64,000 nucleotides of DNA from CAZQQN01 sp964549595. Its GTDB lineage: Bacteria > Bacteroidota > Bacteroidia > CAILMK01 > CAYYUA01. The notes under the pieces were generated by a model. It ran no database searches. It worked only from the letters and a program-made list of their open reading frames with translations, and had not been told where the DNA came from. The translations under genes were made by a program, and so were the position numbers. Shown here one piece after another: positions 43,407-52,533 of the stretch (positions are counted from its first letter, which is position 1; the number at the start of each line of letters is the position of its first letter). The stretch is taken from assembly GCA_964549595.1 (NCBI GenBank), contig CAZJWK010000005.1, forward strand, positions 3,968 through 67,967. The letters are read 5' to 3'.

Positions 43407-44622
43407 AAAAAAGCTTTTTCAAAGATTATATACCCACTCATTTTTTCATTAATTTCCTCACTCTGGTTCCCTTCTCATTGGTAACGACTAAGCCATAAAC
43501 CCCTTTGGCTAAACCGGAAATATTAATTCCTATTTGCTTGCCTTTTGCATCGGGAACAGTTTTTAACGTTCTCCCATCCAGGGCTTTGATTGTGATTTTC
43601 CCTTTTGAAAGGGCTTTTTCGAAGGTCACTGTAATTTTTTCCTCTGCCGGGTTGGGCTCTATTTTAAAAGTTTCTCGCTTACTCAAACCCGGTTTAAAGC
43701 CCACAGAAGTTACCTCAACACAGGCGGAGGTATCCTTGCAGCCGTTCTGCGTGACTTCAACCGCATACCTACCATTTGAGAAGGGTTCATAAGTTTTGTT
43801 AAATGCGCCGGTAATTGAACTATAGCCATCATCCTCACACCGGAGCCAGCGGTATTGAGCCCCGCTTGCATTAGCCCTTAAGGTGGTCCCGTTTTTGGTT
43901 ACCCCGGTATCTACTTCAATGATGTTAAGGTTAATGTTCAGGATACTATCACAATTGTGAACATTGGTAAGGGTATCCCAATATTTACCGGATGAAGTAT
44001 AGGTCTCTCCTCCGCTTGGCAGGATGTATTCATGACAAGCATCAGGATTGATAGTAACCCGGGATTTTTGGAGGTTCAGGTTAATATCGATAATGCTGTC
44101 GCAACCTTGCTGGTTTTCCAATGTATCAGTATATTGACCCGTTTTGGTATAAACCTCATCCCCGCTGGGAACCCAAAAACTATCGCAGACACTAGTATCG
44201 AGGGAATAGCGATTAATCATTTCAAGTTGAATACCAATCAAACTATCGCAACCGGATGAGCCGGGAATGGTATCATGATAAAATCCTGATTGGGTATAAG
44301 TTTCATCTCCGCTGGGAACCATAAAGCTATCGCAAACAGAGGGGTAGATGGTATCCCGGTTTTTCACTTCTAAGTCAATGGTAAGAATGCTATCACAACC
44401 ATTGCTACTGGGTAGGGTATCCCGGTAGCGACCGGAACCGGTGTAAGTCTCGTCCCCACTGGGCACTGTATACTGATTGCAAACTTTGGGAGAAATAGCA
44501 TTGTAGGCATTGTTTTTTATGGTTAGGTCAATCACCAAAAAACTATCACAAGGAGCACTTCTTTTAATCCTGTGCGTATAAACCCCTGAAGAATTGTAGG
44601 TTTTGTTGGTTCCGGGAACGGT
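43406..44622 (-). repeat. 1,217-bp direct repeat, copy A (3' half of FG-GAP gene 1 plus 3' flank)
   Basis: Identical by line-by-line reading to 45883-47099 (offset 2,477). It covers the C-terminal half of the 43438-45783 gene and 32 bp beyond its stop. The first mismatch is at 44623 (G versus A at 47100); similarity then continues to about 44641. Confidence 0.9.
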
Positions 44623-45783
44623 GTAGCTACCGCAAGCCACTGGTTTCAAAGTATCTGACGGAAAATTATTTTCAAGCCAGAATATTTCATTTGTTCCAAT
44701 GTTTGCAGCCACGATATCCATATCTCCATCCCCGTCAAAATCCGCCGCATCACAAGAAAAAGCGCCTTTGGAGGACACCAAATGATCAGTGAAATTGCCG
44801 AGCCCATCATTTTCATGCCAGTATAATTTATCTGAAGCAGAAATAATATCTTTATCACTATCTCCATCAAAATCCTTGGCCAATACCTCTTCCGCATTGT
44901 TGGTTTGCCCGGATACATTTAACTGAGTAAAATTTTGATTGCCATCGTTTTGAAACCAATTAACCTTGCTTTTGTACTTCAAACTCGCAAAAATATCCAT
45001 TTCCCCGTCACCATTCAGATCAGCAGCCCTGGATCGTTCATAATTACCATTGACTATTTTTATTTTAGTAAAACTATCTTGCCCATTGTTTCTATACCAA
45101 TTAAGTTCATAAGCTATCGTTGAATTTGAAACCAAATCCATGTGACCATCGGAATTAATATCCGCTACATAGACGCCAATGGGTTGATTAAAATTGGGGT
45201 CAACTTTTTTTCGAGTAAAACTATCTTTCCCTTCATTTTTATACCAAACTACTTTATCTTTTGTCCTTAAAGCGGCTGCTATATCTTTTTTCCCGTCACT
45301 GTTCACATCTTCCACGTGTAAATTAATGGGATCAAAAAGCCGGTTATCTATAGTGTTAAATGTAAAATTTTCATTGCCATCATTTTCAAACCAAGCAATA
45401 TAACCTTTTGAAGAACCGTTAGCAGAGGAGACTACCACATCAATATCCCCGTCCTGGTCTAAATCAGTAGGTAAAACATACCTTACGTTATCTTGATTAC
45501 CAATAAGCTTATGGGTTTTAAAAGTCCCTTTCCCTTTGTTTTCGTGCCAGAATATTTTTCCATCGGCTGCGCTACTGTTCGCTGAAACGATGTCCTGATC
45601 ACCATCCTTATCCACATCCGCTGTCCTCACTAAATGAGCGTCATTTGTTGTTTTAATTACACGAGGAGCACAAAAATTTTGACTGAAAGCTGAATTATTT
45701 GCCACAAAAAGAAAAAACAATCCTAAAACTAAGAAAAGCAACCGCTGGAAGGACTTGAAAGAAAATAAAGCTGATTTAATCAT
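43438..45783 (-). CDS. FG-GAP/VCBS-repeat protein with T9SS type A C-terminal sorting domain (paralogue 1)
   Basis: The 781-residue protein has a signal peptide (core LLFLVLGLFFLFVANNSAFS), then seven FG-GAP/VCBS calcium-binding units of the type D-x-D-x-D-G-D-x-D-I (DVDKDGDQDI, DLDQDGDIDV, and so on) forming a predicted beta-propeller. Five cysteine-bearing modules of about 45-48 residues follow (C-x-x-Y-x-V-P-x-G-x-x-x-Y-x-x-S-G-x-Y), each closing with GCDS. The C-terminus ends in a T9SS sorting domain (IEPNPAEEKITV, YGLVVTNEKG, KLMKK), so it should be exported to the cell surface. Start ATG 45783 is preferred to 45816, which adds 11 residues. The last half is identical to the neighbouring paralogue. 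Confidence 0.85.
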   Translation of the reverse strand: MIKSALFSFKSFQRLLFLVLGLFFLFVANNSAFSQNFCAPRVIKTTNDAHLVRTADVDKDGDQDIVSANSSAADGKIFWHENKGKGTFKTHKLIGNQDNVRYVLPTDLDQDGDIDVVVSSANGSSKGYIAWFENDGNENFTFNTIDNRLFDPINLHVEDVNSDGKKDIAAALRTKDKVVWYKNEGKDSFTRKKVDPNFNQPIGVYVADINSDGHMDLVSNSTIAYELNWYRNNGQDSFTKIKIVNGNYERSRAADLNGDGEMDIFASLKYKSKVNWFQNDGNQNFTQLNVSGQTNNAEEVLAKDFDGDSDKDIISASDKLYWHENDGLGNFTDHLVSSKGAFSCDAADFDGDGDMDIVAANIGTNEIFWLENNFPSDTLKPVACGSYTVPGTNKTYNSSGVYTHRIKRSAPCDSFLVIDLTIKNNAYNAISPKVCNQYTVPSGDETYTGSGRYRDTLPSSNGCDSILTIDLEVKNRDTIYPSVCDSFMVPSGDETYTQSGFYHDTIPGSSGCDSLIGIQLEMINRYSLDTSVCDSFWVPSGDEVYTKTGQYTDTLENQQGCDSIIDINLNLQKSRVTINPDACHEYILPSGGETYTSSGKYWDTLTNVHNCDSILNINLNIIEVDTGVTKNGTTLRANASGAQYRWLRCEDDGYSSITGAFNKTYEPFSNGRYAVEVTQNGCKDTSACVEVTSVGFKPGLSKRETFKIEPNPAEEKITVTFEKALSKGKITIKALDGRTLKTVPDAKGKQIGINISGLAKGVYGLVVTNEKGTRVRKLMKK

Positions 45784-45882
45784 TTTTAACCGCAAATTAA
45801 AGAAAATTTTAAGCACCTTATAGATGATTATACAAGGAATAAAAGTAAAATGTCAATGAATGGTATTTTTCCAAAATTACCC

Positions 45883-47099
45883 TAAAAAAGCTTTTTCAAA
45901 GATTATATACCCACTCATTTTTTCATTAATTTCCTCACTCTGGTTCCCTTCTCATTGGTAACGACTAAGCCATAAACCCCTTTGGCTAAACCGGAAATAT
46001 TAATTCCTATTTGCTTGCCTTTTGCATCGGGAACAGTTTTTAACGTTCTCCCATCCAGGGCTTTGATTGTGATTTTCCCTTTTGAAAGGGCTTTTTCGAA
46101 GGTCACTGTAATTTTTTCCTCTGCCGGGTTGGGCTCTATTTTAAAAGTTTCTCGCTTACTCAAACCCGGTTTAAAGCCCACAGAAGTTACCTCAACACAG
46201 GCGGAGGTATCCTTGCAGCCGTTCTGCGTGACTTCAACCGCATACCTACCATTTGAGAAGGGTTCATAAGTTTTGTTAAATGCGCCGGTAATTGAACTAT
46301 AGCCATCATCCTCACACCGGAGCCAGCGGTATTGAGCCCCGCTTGCATTAGCCCTTAAGGTGGTCCCGTTTTTGGTTACCCCGGTATCTACTTCAATGAT
46401 GTTAAGGTTAATGTTCAGGATACTATCACAATTGTGAACATTGGTAAGGGTATCCCAATATTTACCGGATGAAGTATAGGTCTCTCCTCCGCTTGGCAGG
46501 ATGTATTCATGACAAGCATCAGGATTGATAGTAACCCGGGATTTTTGGAGGTTCAGGTTAATATCGATAATGCTGTCGCAACCTTGCTGGTTTTCCAATG
46601 TATCAGTATATTGACCCGTTTTGGTATAAACCTCATCCCCGCTGGGAACCCAAAAACTATCGCAGACACTAGTATCGAGGGAATAGCGATTAATCATTTC
46701 AAGTTGAATACCAATCAAACTATCGCAACCGGATGAGCCGGGAATGGTATCATGATAAAATCCTGATTGGGTATAAGTTTCATCTCCGCTGGGAACCATA
46801 AAGCTATCGCAAACAGAGGGGTAGATGGTATCCCGGTTTTTCACTTCTAAGTCAATGGTAAGAATGCTATCACAACCATTGCTACTGGGTAGGGTATCCC
46901 GGTAGCGACCGGAACCGGTGTAAGTCTCGTCCCCACTGGGCACTGTATACTGATTGCAAACTTTGGGAGAAATAGCATTGTAGGCATTGTTTTTTATGGT
47001 TAGGTCAATCACCAAAAAACTATCACAAGGAGCACTTCTTTTAATCCTGTGCGTATAAACCCCTGAAGAATTGTAGGTTTTGTTGGTTCCGGGAACGGT
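45883..47099 (-). repeat. 1,217-bp direct repeat, copy B (3' half of FG-GAP gene 2 plus 3' flank)
   Basis: Same sequence as 43406-44622, including the untranslated flank after the stop. The gap to the start codon of paralogue 1 is 99 bp. Confidence 0.9.
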
Positions 47100-48224
47100 A
47101 TAGCTACCGCAAGCCACTTTTTTCATGGTATCTGCCAGGAATTTATTTTCAAACCAATACACCTTTCCTTTATCCTCATTAACCAAAGCCACATCCTTAT
47201 CACCATCTCTATCAAAATCTGCGGCATTAATATCTGAACCACCAATATTAGCGGTTATTAAGTGGTCTGTAAAATTTCCATTTCCATCATTCTCGTGCCA
47301 ATATACCTCATTGGAGGCCGATACTATATCCAAATCACCATCAGAATCTAAATCCAATGGTAAAACACCATCTACATCTACGGTTTGATTAGTGACATTA
47401 TACTCAGAAAAATTTTCTTGCCCGTCATTTTGAAACCATGAAATTTCATCATCAAATGTGAAAGAAGTTACAATATCTATTTCACCATCCTGATCAAAGT
47501 CACCTTCTCCTATATTACGATGTTTGTCCCTTGAAATTAAATTACTTATAAAACTATCATGGCCATTATTTTTATAGTAGATCATTTCAAACGCAATAGT
47601 GGAGGTGGCAACCACATCTTTATACCCATCTTTATTCAAATCCTCGACAAATAGGCCATTGACTTCATTGAAAGAGGAGTCAACAATCATACGGGTAAAA
47701 TTTTCACTCCCATCATTTTTATACCATACTACTTTATCCTTACCATTTAAACACGCCGCAATATCCATTGCCCCATCCCTGTTAATATCTTCCACTTCAA
47801 GGTCAATCGGGTAAGATAGTTGAGTGGATATGGTATGATTAGAAAAGTTTTGATTACCATCATTTTCAAACCAGAAGAATTTGTCCCATGAAGAAGCCAC
47901 AATGTCAATATCTCCGTCCTGATCAAGGTCTGCAGAAGCAATATCCATAACCACCTTTTCATTGTTCGTAATTGTATGATTTTTAAAGTTGCCATCCCCA
48001 TCACTCTCATGCCAAACTATCTTATTATCCTCCTCAAAAAAATCACCGGTTGCTGAAACGATGTCATGATCCCCATCACTATCTATGTCCGATGTTTTCA
48101 CCAAATGAACTTCCTTGGCATTCATGATTACCCTGGATGCACAAAAATTTTGGGAAAAACCGTAGGAATTTCCCATCAGCAAGCAAATTAAAAGATTGAA
48201 TAAAATAATAAAGCCTCTTCTCAT
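45915..48224 (-). CDS. FG-GAP/VCBS-repeat protein with T9SS type A C-terminal sorting domain (paralogue 2)
   Basis: The 769-residue protein has a signal peptide (core FIILFNLLICLLM), seven FG-GAP units (DIDSDGDHDI, DLDQDGDIDI, DINRDGAMDI, DLNKDGYKDV, DFDQDGEIDI, DLDSDGDLDI, DFDRDGDKDV), then the same five GCDS modules and the same sorting domain as paralogue 1, identical from the KxVACGSYTVPG region on. The N-terminal halves share the repeat layout but differ at many positions, so the two propellers may bind different ligands. Surface location by T9SS is the inference from the sorting domain. Confidence 0.85.
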   Translation of the reverse strand: MRRGFIILFNLLICLLMGNSYGFSQNFCASRVIMNAKEVHLVKTSDIDSDGDHDIVSATGDFFEEDNKIVWHESDGDGNFKNHTITNNEKVVMDIASADLDQDGDIDIVASSWDKFFWFENDGNQNFSNHTISTQLSYPIDLEVEDINRDGAMDIAACLNGKDKVVWYKNDGSENFTRMIVDSSFNEVNGLFVEDLNKDGYKDVVATSTIAFEMIYYKNNGHDSFISNLISRDKHRNIGEGDFDQDGEIDIVTSFTFDDEISWFQNDGQENFSEYNVTNQTVDVDGVLPLDLDSDGDLDIVSASNEVYWHENDGNGNFTDHLITANIGGSDINAADFDRDGDKDVALVNEDKGKVYWFENKFLADTMKKVACGSYTVPGTNKTYNSSGVYTHRIKRSAPCDSFLVIDLTIKNNAYNAISPKVCNQYTVPSGDETYTGSGRYRDTLPSSNGCDSILTIDLEVKNRDTIYPSVCDSFMVPSGDETYTQSGFYHDTIPGSSGCDSLIGIQLEMINRYSLDTSVCDSFWVPSGDEVYTKTGQYTDTLENQQGCDSIIDINLNLQKSRVTINPDACHEYILPSGGETYTSSGKYWDTLTNVHNCDSILNINLNIIEVDTGVTKNGTTLRANASGAQYRWLRCEDDGYSSITGAFNKTYEPFSNGRYAVEVTQNGCKDTSACVEVTSVGFKPGLSKRETFKIEPNPAEEKITVTFEKALSKGKITIKALDGRTLKTVPDAKGKQIGINISGLAKGVYGLVVTNEKGTRVRKLMKK

Positions 48225-48354
48225 AAAGGTCGAATTTAAACTTTGAAAAAATCAATACATATTAGTCCAAGAAAAAGTTACCAATACGGAACGCAAAACC
48301 CTTCCCTCTTTGTATAAACGGTGTAGAAAACAAATTTTTTAAAAAAACCCCGCA

Positions 48355-48579
48355 ATGAACACTTACGAAAAACAAACCCATAAAGCCAAAGTCCGGCGCG
48401 TATTAGGTTACAGCCTTTTATGGTTTTTCCTGGCCTTTTTAATTTGGTTTGTTTCTTCCTGGACCGGAAAAAATTACCCCATGGATAGCTTTTTAATCGG
48501 ATTTTTAATCTTAATAGGATTGGCAAGGGTTTATCAAGCCGCCGGTTTTTACAAAAAGGAAAAGGAGTACTTAAAATAA
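48355..48579 (+). CDS. Small two-helix membrane protein
   Basis: The 74-residue protein has two hydrophobic helices (LGYSLLWFFLAFLIWFV and SFLIGFLILIGLARVYQAA) with basic, charged termini (EKQTHKAKVRRV and YKKEKEYLK). The size and layout suggest a 2TM-type bacterial inner-membrane protein. No further function can be assigned. It converges on the LiaF-like gene with a 5-bp gap. Confidence 0.55.
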   Translation: MNTYEKQTHKAKVRRVLGYSLLWFFLAFLIWFVSSWTGKNYPMDSFLIGFLILIGLARVYQAAGFYKKEKEYLK

Positions 48580-48584
48580 CTTTT

Positions 48585-49145
48585 TTAAAGCTCTGTAATT
48601 TTTAAGCTCCCTAAAACAGTAGTGCTTAAAATCGTTAAAGTTGGTACCGAAGCATCTTCAGATTCATGGCTCCTCCATTGGTTCTCCCCAAAAGAGCCGG
48701 TTGACCCATCAGGCCCTTTGGTTTCCCCTAAAAACGTAGAAGCCCGTATTTGATAGGGGACCCCTTTGGGAATAAAAATCCGACATTCCCCGAAAATCGT
48801 TTTAACCTCTACGCTACGGGATTCCTTTAAGGTGAAATGCTTAAAGTTCAATACTTGATTTCCAAAGAGTACGGTGTATTCCCGCTTAAGGCCGTCTGAA
48901 TCTATTGTAAATTCATTCAACCCCAAAAAGACCGTATTTTGAAGGCCTTTTAATGGTTGATTATGTTGGCCCTGCCCGGGATTTTTTTCCCTGTCAATGA
49001 GTTCAATACCCAGGCCCACCAATAGGATGGCTATTACTAACCGGAAAAACGGAATTTCAAAAGTGAGCCATTCCGCTATAAACAAAAGAACGCCCAATGC
49101 CATAAACAGAAAAGCCCAAAAGTAACGGCTGGTAAGTAGCTTCAT
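48585..49145 (-). CDS. LiaF-like membrane-sensor protein
   Basis: The 186-residue protein has two to three N-terminal helices (FWAFLFMALGVLLFIAEWL and FFRLVIAILLVGLGIEL) and a C-terminal beta-domain with LNEFTIDSDGLKREYTVLFGNQ and VEVKTIFGECRIFIPKGVPYQIRASTFLGE, the pattern of the LiaF/DUF2154 (cell-wall-active-antibiotic response) domain. LiaF inhibits the LiaRS two-component system in Firmicutes, but no LiaRS-like pair is adjacent. The ATG at 49145 is preferred to the frame start at 49190. Confidence 0.7.
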   Translation of the reverse strand: MKLLTSRYFWAFLFMALGVLLFIAEWLTFEIPFFRLVIAILLVGLGIELIDREKNPGQGQHNQPLKGLQNTVFLGLNEFTIDSDGLKREYTVLFGNQVLNFKHFTLKESRSVEVKTIFGECRIFIPKGVPYQIRASTFLGETKGPDGSTGSFGENQWRSHESEDASVPTLTILSTTVLGSLKITEL

Positions 49146-49588
49146 AAACAGATTGAAATTGCTATTGAAATTAAAAAGATGACAAATCAAGTATTTTGAA
49201 CGGGTATGTCAGCAATAATTCTCACTTTTTTCTGCGAAAGCGAACTGGTCAAAAATAAGAAAACCTGGAGTTTTATCATTTTAATGGGGTCACCCTTTCC
49301 CGGCTTACAACTAAAAACAATGCTTTTAAAAGTTACCACAATCGTTTATTCCTACGAGATTCACAATCATTGGCCAATAAACCAGATAAATTTAAGTTAC
49401 CCCATAAATAATCTTAACTAAGCTTCGCTAAATATCCAAAGGTCAATACTCACTTAAACTTTTCAAGGTTTAATGTCCTGTTTTCCAATGCTTTTGAAAA
49501 GTGGTAATCATCAACCTTTAGGCTGGTTACGCTTTAAGTTAAACTTTGCTTTAAATTCGTTGTTCACTCCAAAACTTTTTAGAAAAGA
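49146..49588. other. 443-bp intergenic region with no clear gene
   Basis: Gap between the divergent LiaF-like and sorbosone-dehydrogenase-like genes. A 71-codon plus-strand frame (49206-49421) exists but shows no signal, conserved motif or domain, so I do not call it. AAACTTTG near 49546, a one-mismatch -7, may be the promoter of the 49589 gene. No terminator or riboswitch structure was recognised. Confidence 0.5.
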
Positions 49589-50938
49589 ATGCTTATGAAA
49601 ATTACCCGTTTCATAGTCATCGCCACAGTTGCCTTTTTTGGTGCAATCAGTTTAAGTTGCCAGGAAAGCCAAAATGAAAATGAAGATACCAAAGACACAG
49701 CTCAAAGTACTGCTACTTCTCCGAAAAATTACAAACCCGGCAAATACCACTCGAAAGCCGGTATTGAAATACCTAAGGGCTTTGAAGCAAAAAAGATTGC
49801 TGATAATCTGGGCTCAGCCCGGCACATAGCCATTAGAGAAAACGGTGATATTTATATCGCTTTACGGGAAAAAAACAACGGAAAAGGAACCGTGGCTTTG
49901 CGTGACAAAGACGGGGATAATCAAGCGGATGAAATGAAATACTTTGGGGATGTTACCGGAACCGGGGTTGCCTTACGCAATGGCTACTTATACCGCAGTT
50001 CAGAAACAGCGGTTTATCGCTACCCCTTGAGTGAAGACCAGTTAATCCCTAAAGTTGATGAAAGAGAAACCATTCTCAAGGGGATGCCGGAACAAAATTC
50101 GCATGCAGCCAAGCCTATAGATTTTGACAACAAAGGTAACCTCTACATCAATGTCGGGGCCCCGTCCAATGCTTGTATGAAGCAGAGCAGAACCAAAGGA
50201 TCACCCGGGATGGATCCTTGTCCGCTGCTTAAGGAACACGGTGGCATCTGGAAGTACAGAGCCGACCAAACCGGTCAAACCCATGATCCGGGAAATCGTT
50301 TTGCCACCGGGATGCGAAACATTGTTGCCCTGGATTGGGATAATCAGCAAGAGAACCTTTTCGTTGTCCAGCATGGCAGGGATCAATTAAGTCAGTTTTT
50401 CCCGGAACTATACAATGATGAGCAAAACGCCAAGTTGCCTGCTGAGGAATTTCACCGCGTAGAAGAAGGTGATAACCTGGGCTGGCCTTATTGTTACTAT
50501 GATCAAATTCAAGGAAAGAAAGTACTGGGCCCGGAATACGGGGGAGATGGTGATTCCGTGGGCCGATGCGATCAATACCAAAAGCCCCTGATCGGCTTTC
50601 CGGGTCACTGGGGCCCGAACGATTTGATATTTTATAACCACAGTCATTTCCCTGAAAAATATGCCAACGGAGCTTTCATTGCTTTTCATGGTTCATGGAA
50701 CCGGGCACCAAAGCCCCAGGCCGGCTATAATGTGGCATTTGTGCCTTTTAAAAATGGCAAATTAACCGGTAAAGATGATTGGTTCGTTTTCGGTAAGGGA
50801 TTTAAGGGCAAGGATACATTAAAATCACCTCGAAATGCACAACACAGGCCAATGGGGCTTACCACCGGACCACAGGGAGCTTTATACATTACTGACTCTC
50901 AAAAAGGGGCAGTTTGGCGCATTACCTTCGAAGGGTAA
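49589..50938 (+). CDS. Soluble aldose/sorbosone-dehydrogenase-like lipoprotein (PQQ propeller family)
   Basis: The 449-residue protein starts MLMKITRF (an alternative ATG is at 49595) and has a lipoprotein signal with Cys at SLSCQES (near residue 24). The rest is a six-bladed sGDH/sorbosone dehydrogenase-type propeller: GFEAKKIADNLGSARHIAI, DFDNKGNLYINVGAPSNACM, GIWKYRA, NRFATGMRNIVALDWD, DNLGWPYCYY, AFIAFHGSWNR and LYITDSQKGAVWRI. Family members oxidise sugar hydroxyls with PQQ or act as glucose/sorbosone dehydrogenases, but no PQQ gene is in the window, so the cofactor is not certain. It is followed 10 bp later by a small hypothetical gene. Confidence 0.82.
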   Translation: MLMKITRFIVIATVAFFGAISLSCQESQNENEDTKDTAQSTATSPKNYKPGKYHSKAGIEIPKGFEAKKIADNLGSARHIAIRENGDIYIALREKNNGKGTVALRDKDGDNQADEMKYFGDVTGTGVALRNGYLYRSSETAVYRYPLSEDQLIPKVDERETILKGMPEQNSHAAKPIDFDNKGNLYINVGAPSNACMKQSRTKGSPGMDPCPLLKEHGGIWKYRADQTGQTHDPGNRFATGMRNIVALDWDNQQENLFVVQHGRDQLSQFFPELYNDEQNAKLPAEEFHRVEEGDNLGWPYCYYDQIQGKKVLGPEYGGDGDSVGRCDQYQKPLIGFPGHWGPNDLIFYNHSHFPEKYANGAFIAFHGSWNRAPKPQAGYNVAFVPFKNGKLTGKDDWFVFGKGFKGKDTLKSPRNAQHRPMGLTTGPQGALYITDSQKGAVWRITFEG

Positions 50939-50948
50939 AAATGCCACT

Positions 50949-51377
50949 ATGTATCAAAAAGATTACTTGCTTAGGTATATTGAGCAATTGTCAAAAGCCA
51001 TTACCAAGCTCCTAAACAAAAAGAACGAAGGGGATATAGAAGGGGCTTTTGACTACCTCAACCACTATTATCAGGAAACGATTGGGCTAAACAATGATCA
51101 GCCCTTATATCTATTCACGCCTAACCAGTTATTGAAATATTTATCCGACAATTTTCAACCCAGTGTTGAGGAATTAACAACTTTTGCAAGGCTTGTGGAA
51201 GCCGAGGCGCAATTATGGGAAACCAGGGAAAATATCGATGAAGCCATCCACCGGTACAGTTTGGCTTTTGCCCTGGTCAATGAAGCCATCGAAAAGGATA
51301 AAACCACTTTTTCCTTAGAAAGGAACCGACAAAAGCGTCATTACGAGAAAAAAGTCAATCAACTTAGTCACTTGTAA
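50949..51377 (+). CDS. Small helical protein, DUF6483-like
   Basis: The 142-residue all-helical protein begins MYQKDYLLRYIEQLSKAITKLLNKK and ends in a TPR-like RYSLAFALVNEAIEKDKTTF. The N-terminal YQKDYLLRxIEQ pattern is like DUF6483 of Firmicutes/Bacteroidota (recollection, not tested). No signal or membrane segment. ATG 50949 is chosen; a longer open frame upstream lies inside the preceding gene. It begins 10 bp after the propeller gene, so the two probably share a transcript, though a functional link is not evident. Confidence 0.55.
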   Translation: MYQKDYLLRYIEQLSKAITKLLNKKNEGDIEGAFDYLNHYYQETIGLNNDQPLYLFTPNQLLKYLSDNFQPSVEELTTFARLVEAEAQLWETRENIDEAIHRYSLAFALVNEAIEKDKTTFSLERNRQKRHYEKKVNQLSHL

Positions 51378-51497
51378 AGGTTGAAAACTTAGGCCTAAAA
51401 TATATTTATGCCACAAATCCCCAATTTTGGAAGGTTCGTTTTAATTGATTCTTGATTAAACTGTTAAGAACATTTAAGGATTATTGATGAACCTTAT

Positions 51498-51505
51498 TAT
51501 TTTTG
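51498..51505 (+). promoter_or_regulatory. -7 element TATTTTTG for TraB/GumN gene
   Basis: Exact TAnnTTTG match, 24 bp upstream of ATG 51530. It also shows why the in-frame TTG at 51503 is not the start: it lies inside the promoter. Confidence 0.5.
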
Positions 51506-51529
51506 GATGACAATTTAAAATCCAATATT

Positions 51530-52483
51530 ATGCAGAACGTCAAAAGTAACCTCACACGATGGATTCTGGGCATCATCCCAATAATTGGCCTGGTCACTAT
51601 ATTTTTCAGCTGCAGTAATAAGAGTAACTCCAAGGGCAATGAAGGAACAGAAGAAAACAATAAATTAGAGAACGCACTTTTGTGGAAGATCAAGGGAGAA
51701 AACTCAGATAAACCTTCTTATTTATTCGGTACGCTTCATTTGATGAAGTCAGACTACCTGGATAATTGGCCCAAAGTGAAAGAAACCTACCAAAATGCTG
51801 ATAAAGTAATCGTAGAGACTATTATTGACTCTTCTAAGCTCATGCAATTCGGAAGGATGATGGCCATGAAAGGGAAAACCCTTCAGGATTATGTGGACAG
51901 TACCGAATACCAAAAAATAAAAAGCTATGCAACCGATAAGATCAGTTATCCCATGTCCACATTGGACCGTTTCAAACCAATCCAGGTTTTAATCATGCTT
52001 TCAATGGCTGAATACAAAGAGGTCTCGACTCCCTTGAATAAAGGCGATGGGATGATCATTGACCAGTATTTTGGCCGTAAGGGTAAAAAGCGTGGGAAAA
52101 AAGTGATCGAACTTGAGGAATTTCTGGAACAAGGCGAAATGCTTTACCAGAAGAAATCCAATTCAGAACAGGCAGAGATGCTTGTTTCCTATATCAATGA
52201 ATCAGAAACCATGGGAAAAACAGCCAAATCCCTGATCAAATCCTACGAAAACCAAAACCTTAATCAATTGAAAACCCTTTATGAAAAAAATCAGGAGGTC
52301 TTTAAAAGCTTGGCTTTTCTTCTTACCAAGCGGAATAAAAAATGGATAAAAAGGGTTAAACCCGTTTTCGAGAAAGGAGGGGCATTCATGGCGGTTGGTG
52401 CACTGCACTTACCGGGAAAAAAAGGATTAATAAAATTATTAAGGGATAAAGGGTTTAAGGTGAAACCTATGGATGTCAAATAA
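51530..52483 (+). CDS. TraB/GumN family lipoprotein
   Basis: The 317-residue protein has a lipoprotein signal (GLVTIFFSC, Cys about residue 28) and the TraB/PrgY/GumN fold: the GTLHLMKSDY motif near residue 75 and the C-terminal MAVGALHLPGKKGLI motif, whose histidines are thought to be catalytic in a metal-dependent peptidase-like role. GumN homologues are linked to exopolysaccharide loci, and TraB/Tiki to peptide processing, but no such genes are here. The ATG at 51530 is used, since the upstream TTG lies in the promoter. Confidence 0.85.
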   Translation: MQNVKSNLTRWILGIIPIIGLVTIFFSCSNKSNSKGNEGTEENNKLENALLWKIKGENSDKPSYLFGTLHLMKSDYLDNWPKVKETYQNADKVIVETIIDSSKLMQFGRMMAMKGKTLQDYVDSTEYQKIKSYATDKISYPMSTLDRFKPIQVLIMLSMAEYKEVSTPLNKGDGMIIDQYFGRKGKKRGKKVIELEEFLEQGEMLYQKKSNSEQAEMLVSYINESETMGKTAKSLIKSYENQNLNQLKTLYEKNQEVFKSLAFLLTKRNKKWIKRVKPVFEKGGAFMAVGALHLPGKKGLIKLLRDKGFKVKPMDVK

Positions 52484-52533
52484 GATTTGGCAGCACCACC
52501 TTTTTAAAGTGGTGTCAAGCCGGTAAATATTAA

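Noticed and set aside
43406..47099. CRISPR array or composite transposon from the long direct repeats
   Set aside because: The repeats are 1,217 bp protein-coding halves of two genes, with no short-repeat/spacer pattern and no transposase between.
49206..49421. Possible 71-residue protein in the intergenic region
   Set aside because: No signal, conserved motif or promoter; amino-acid composition not coding-like.
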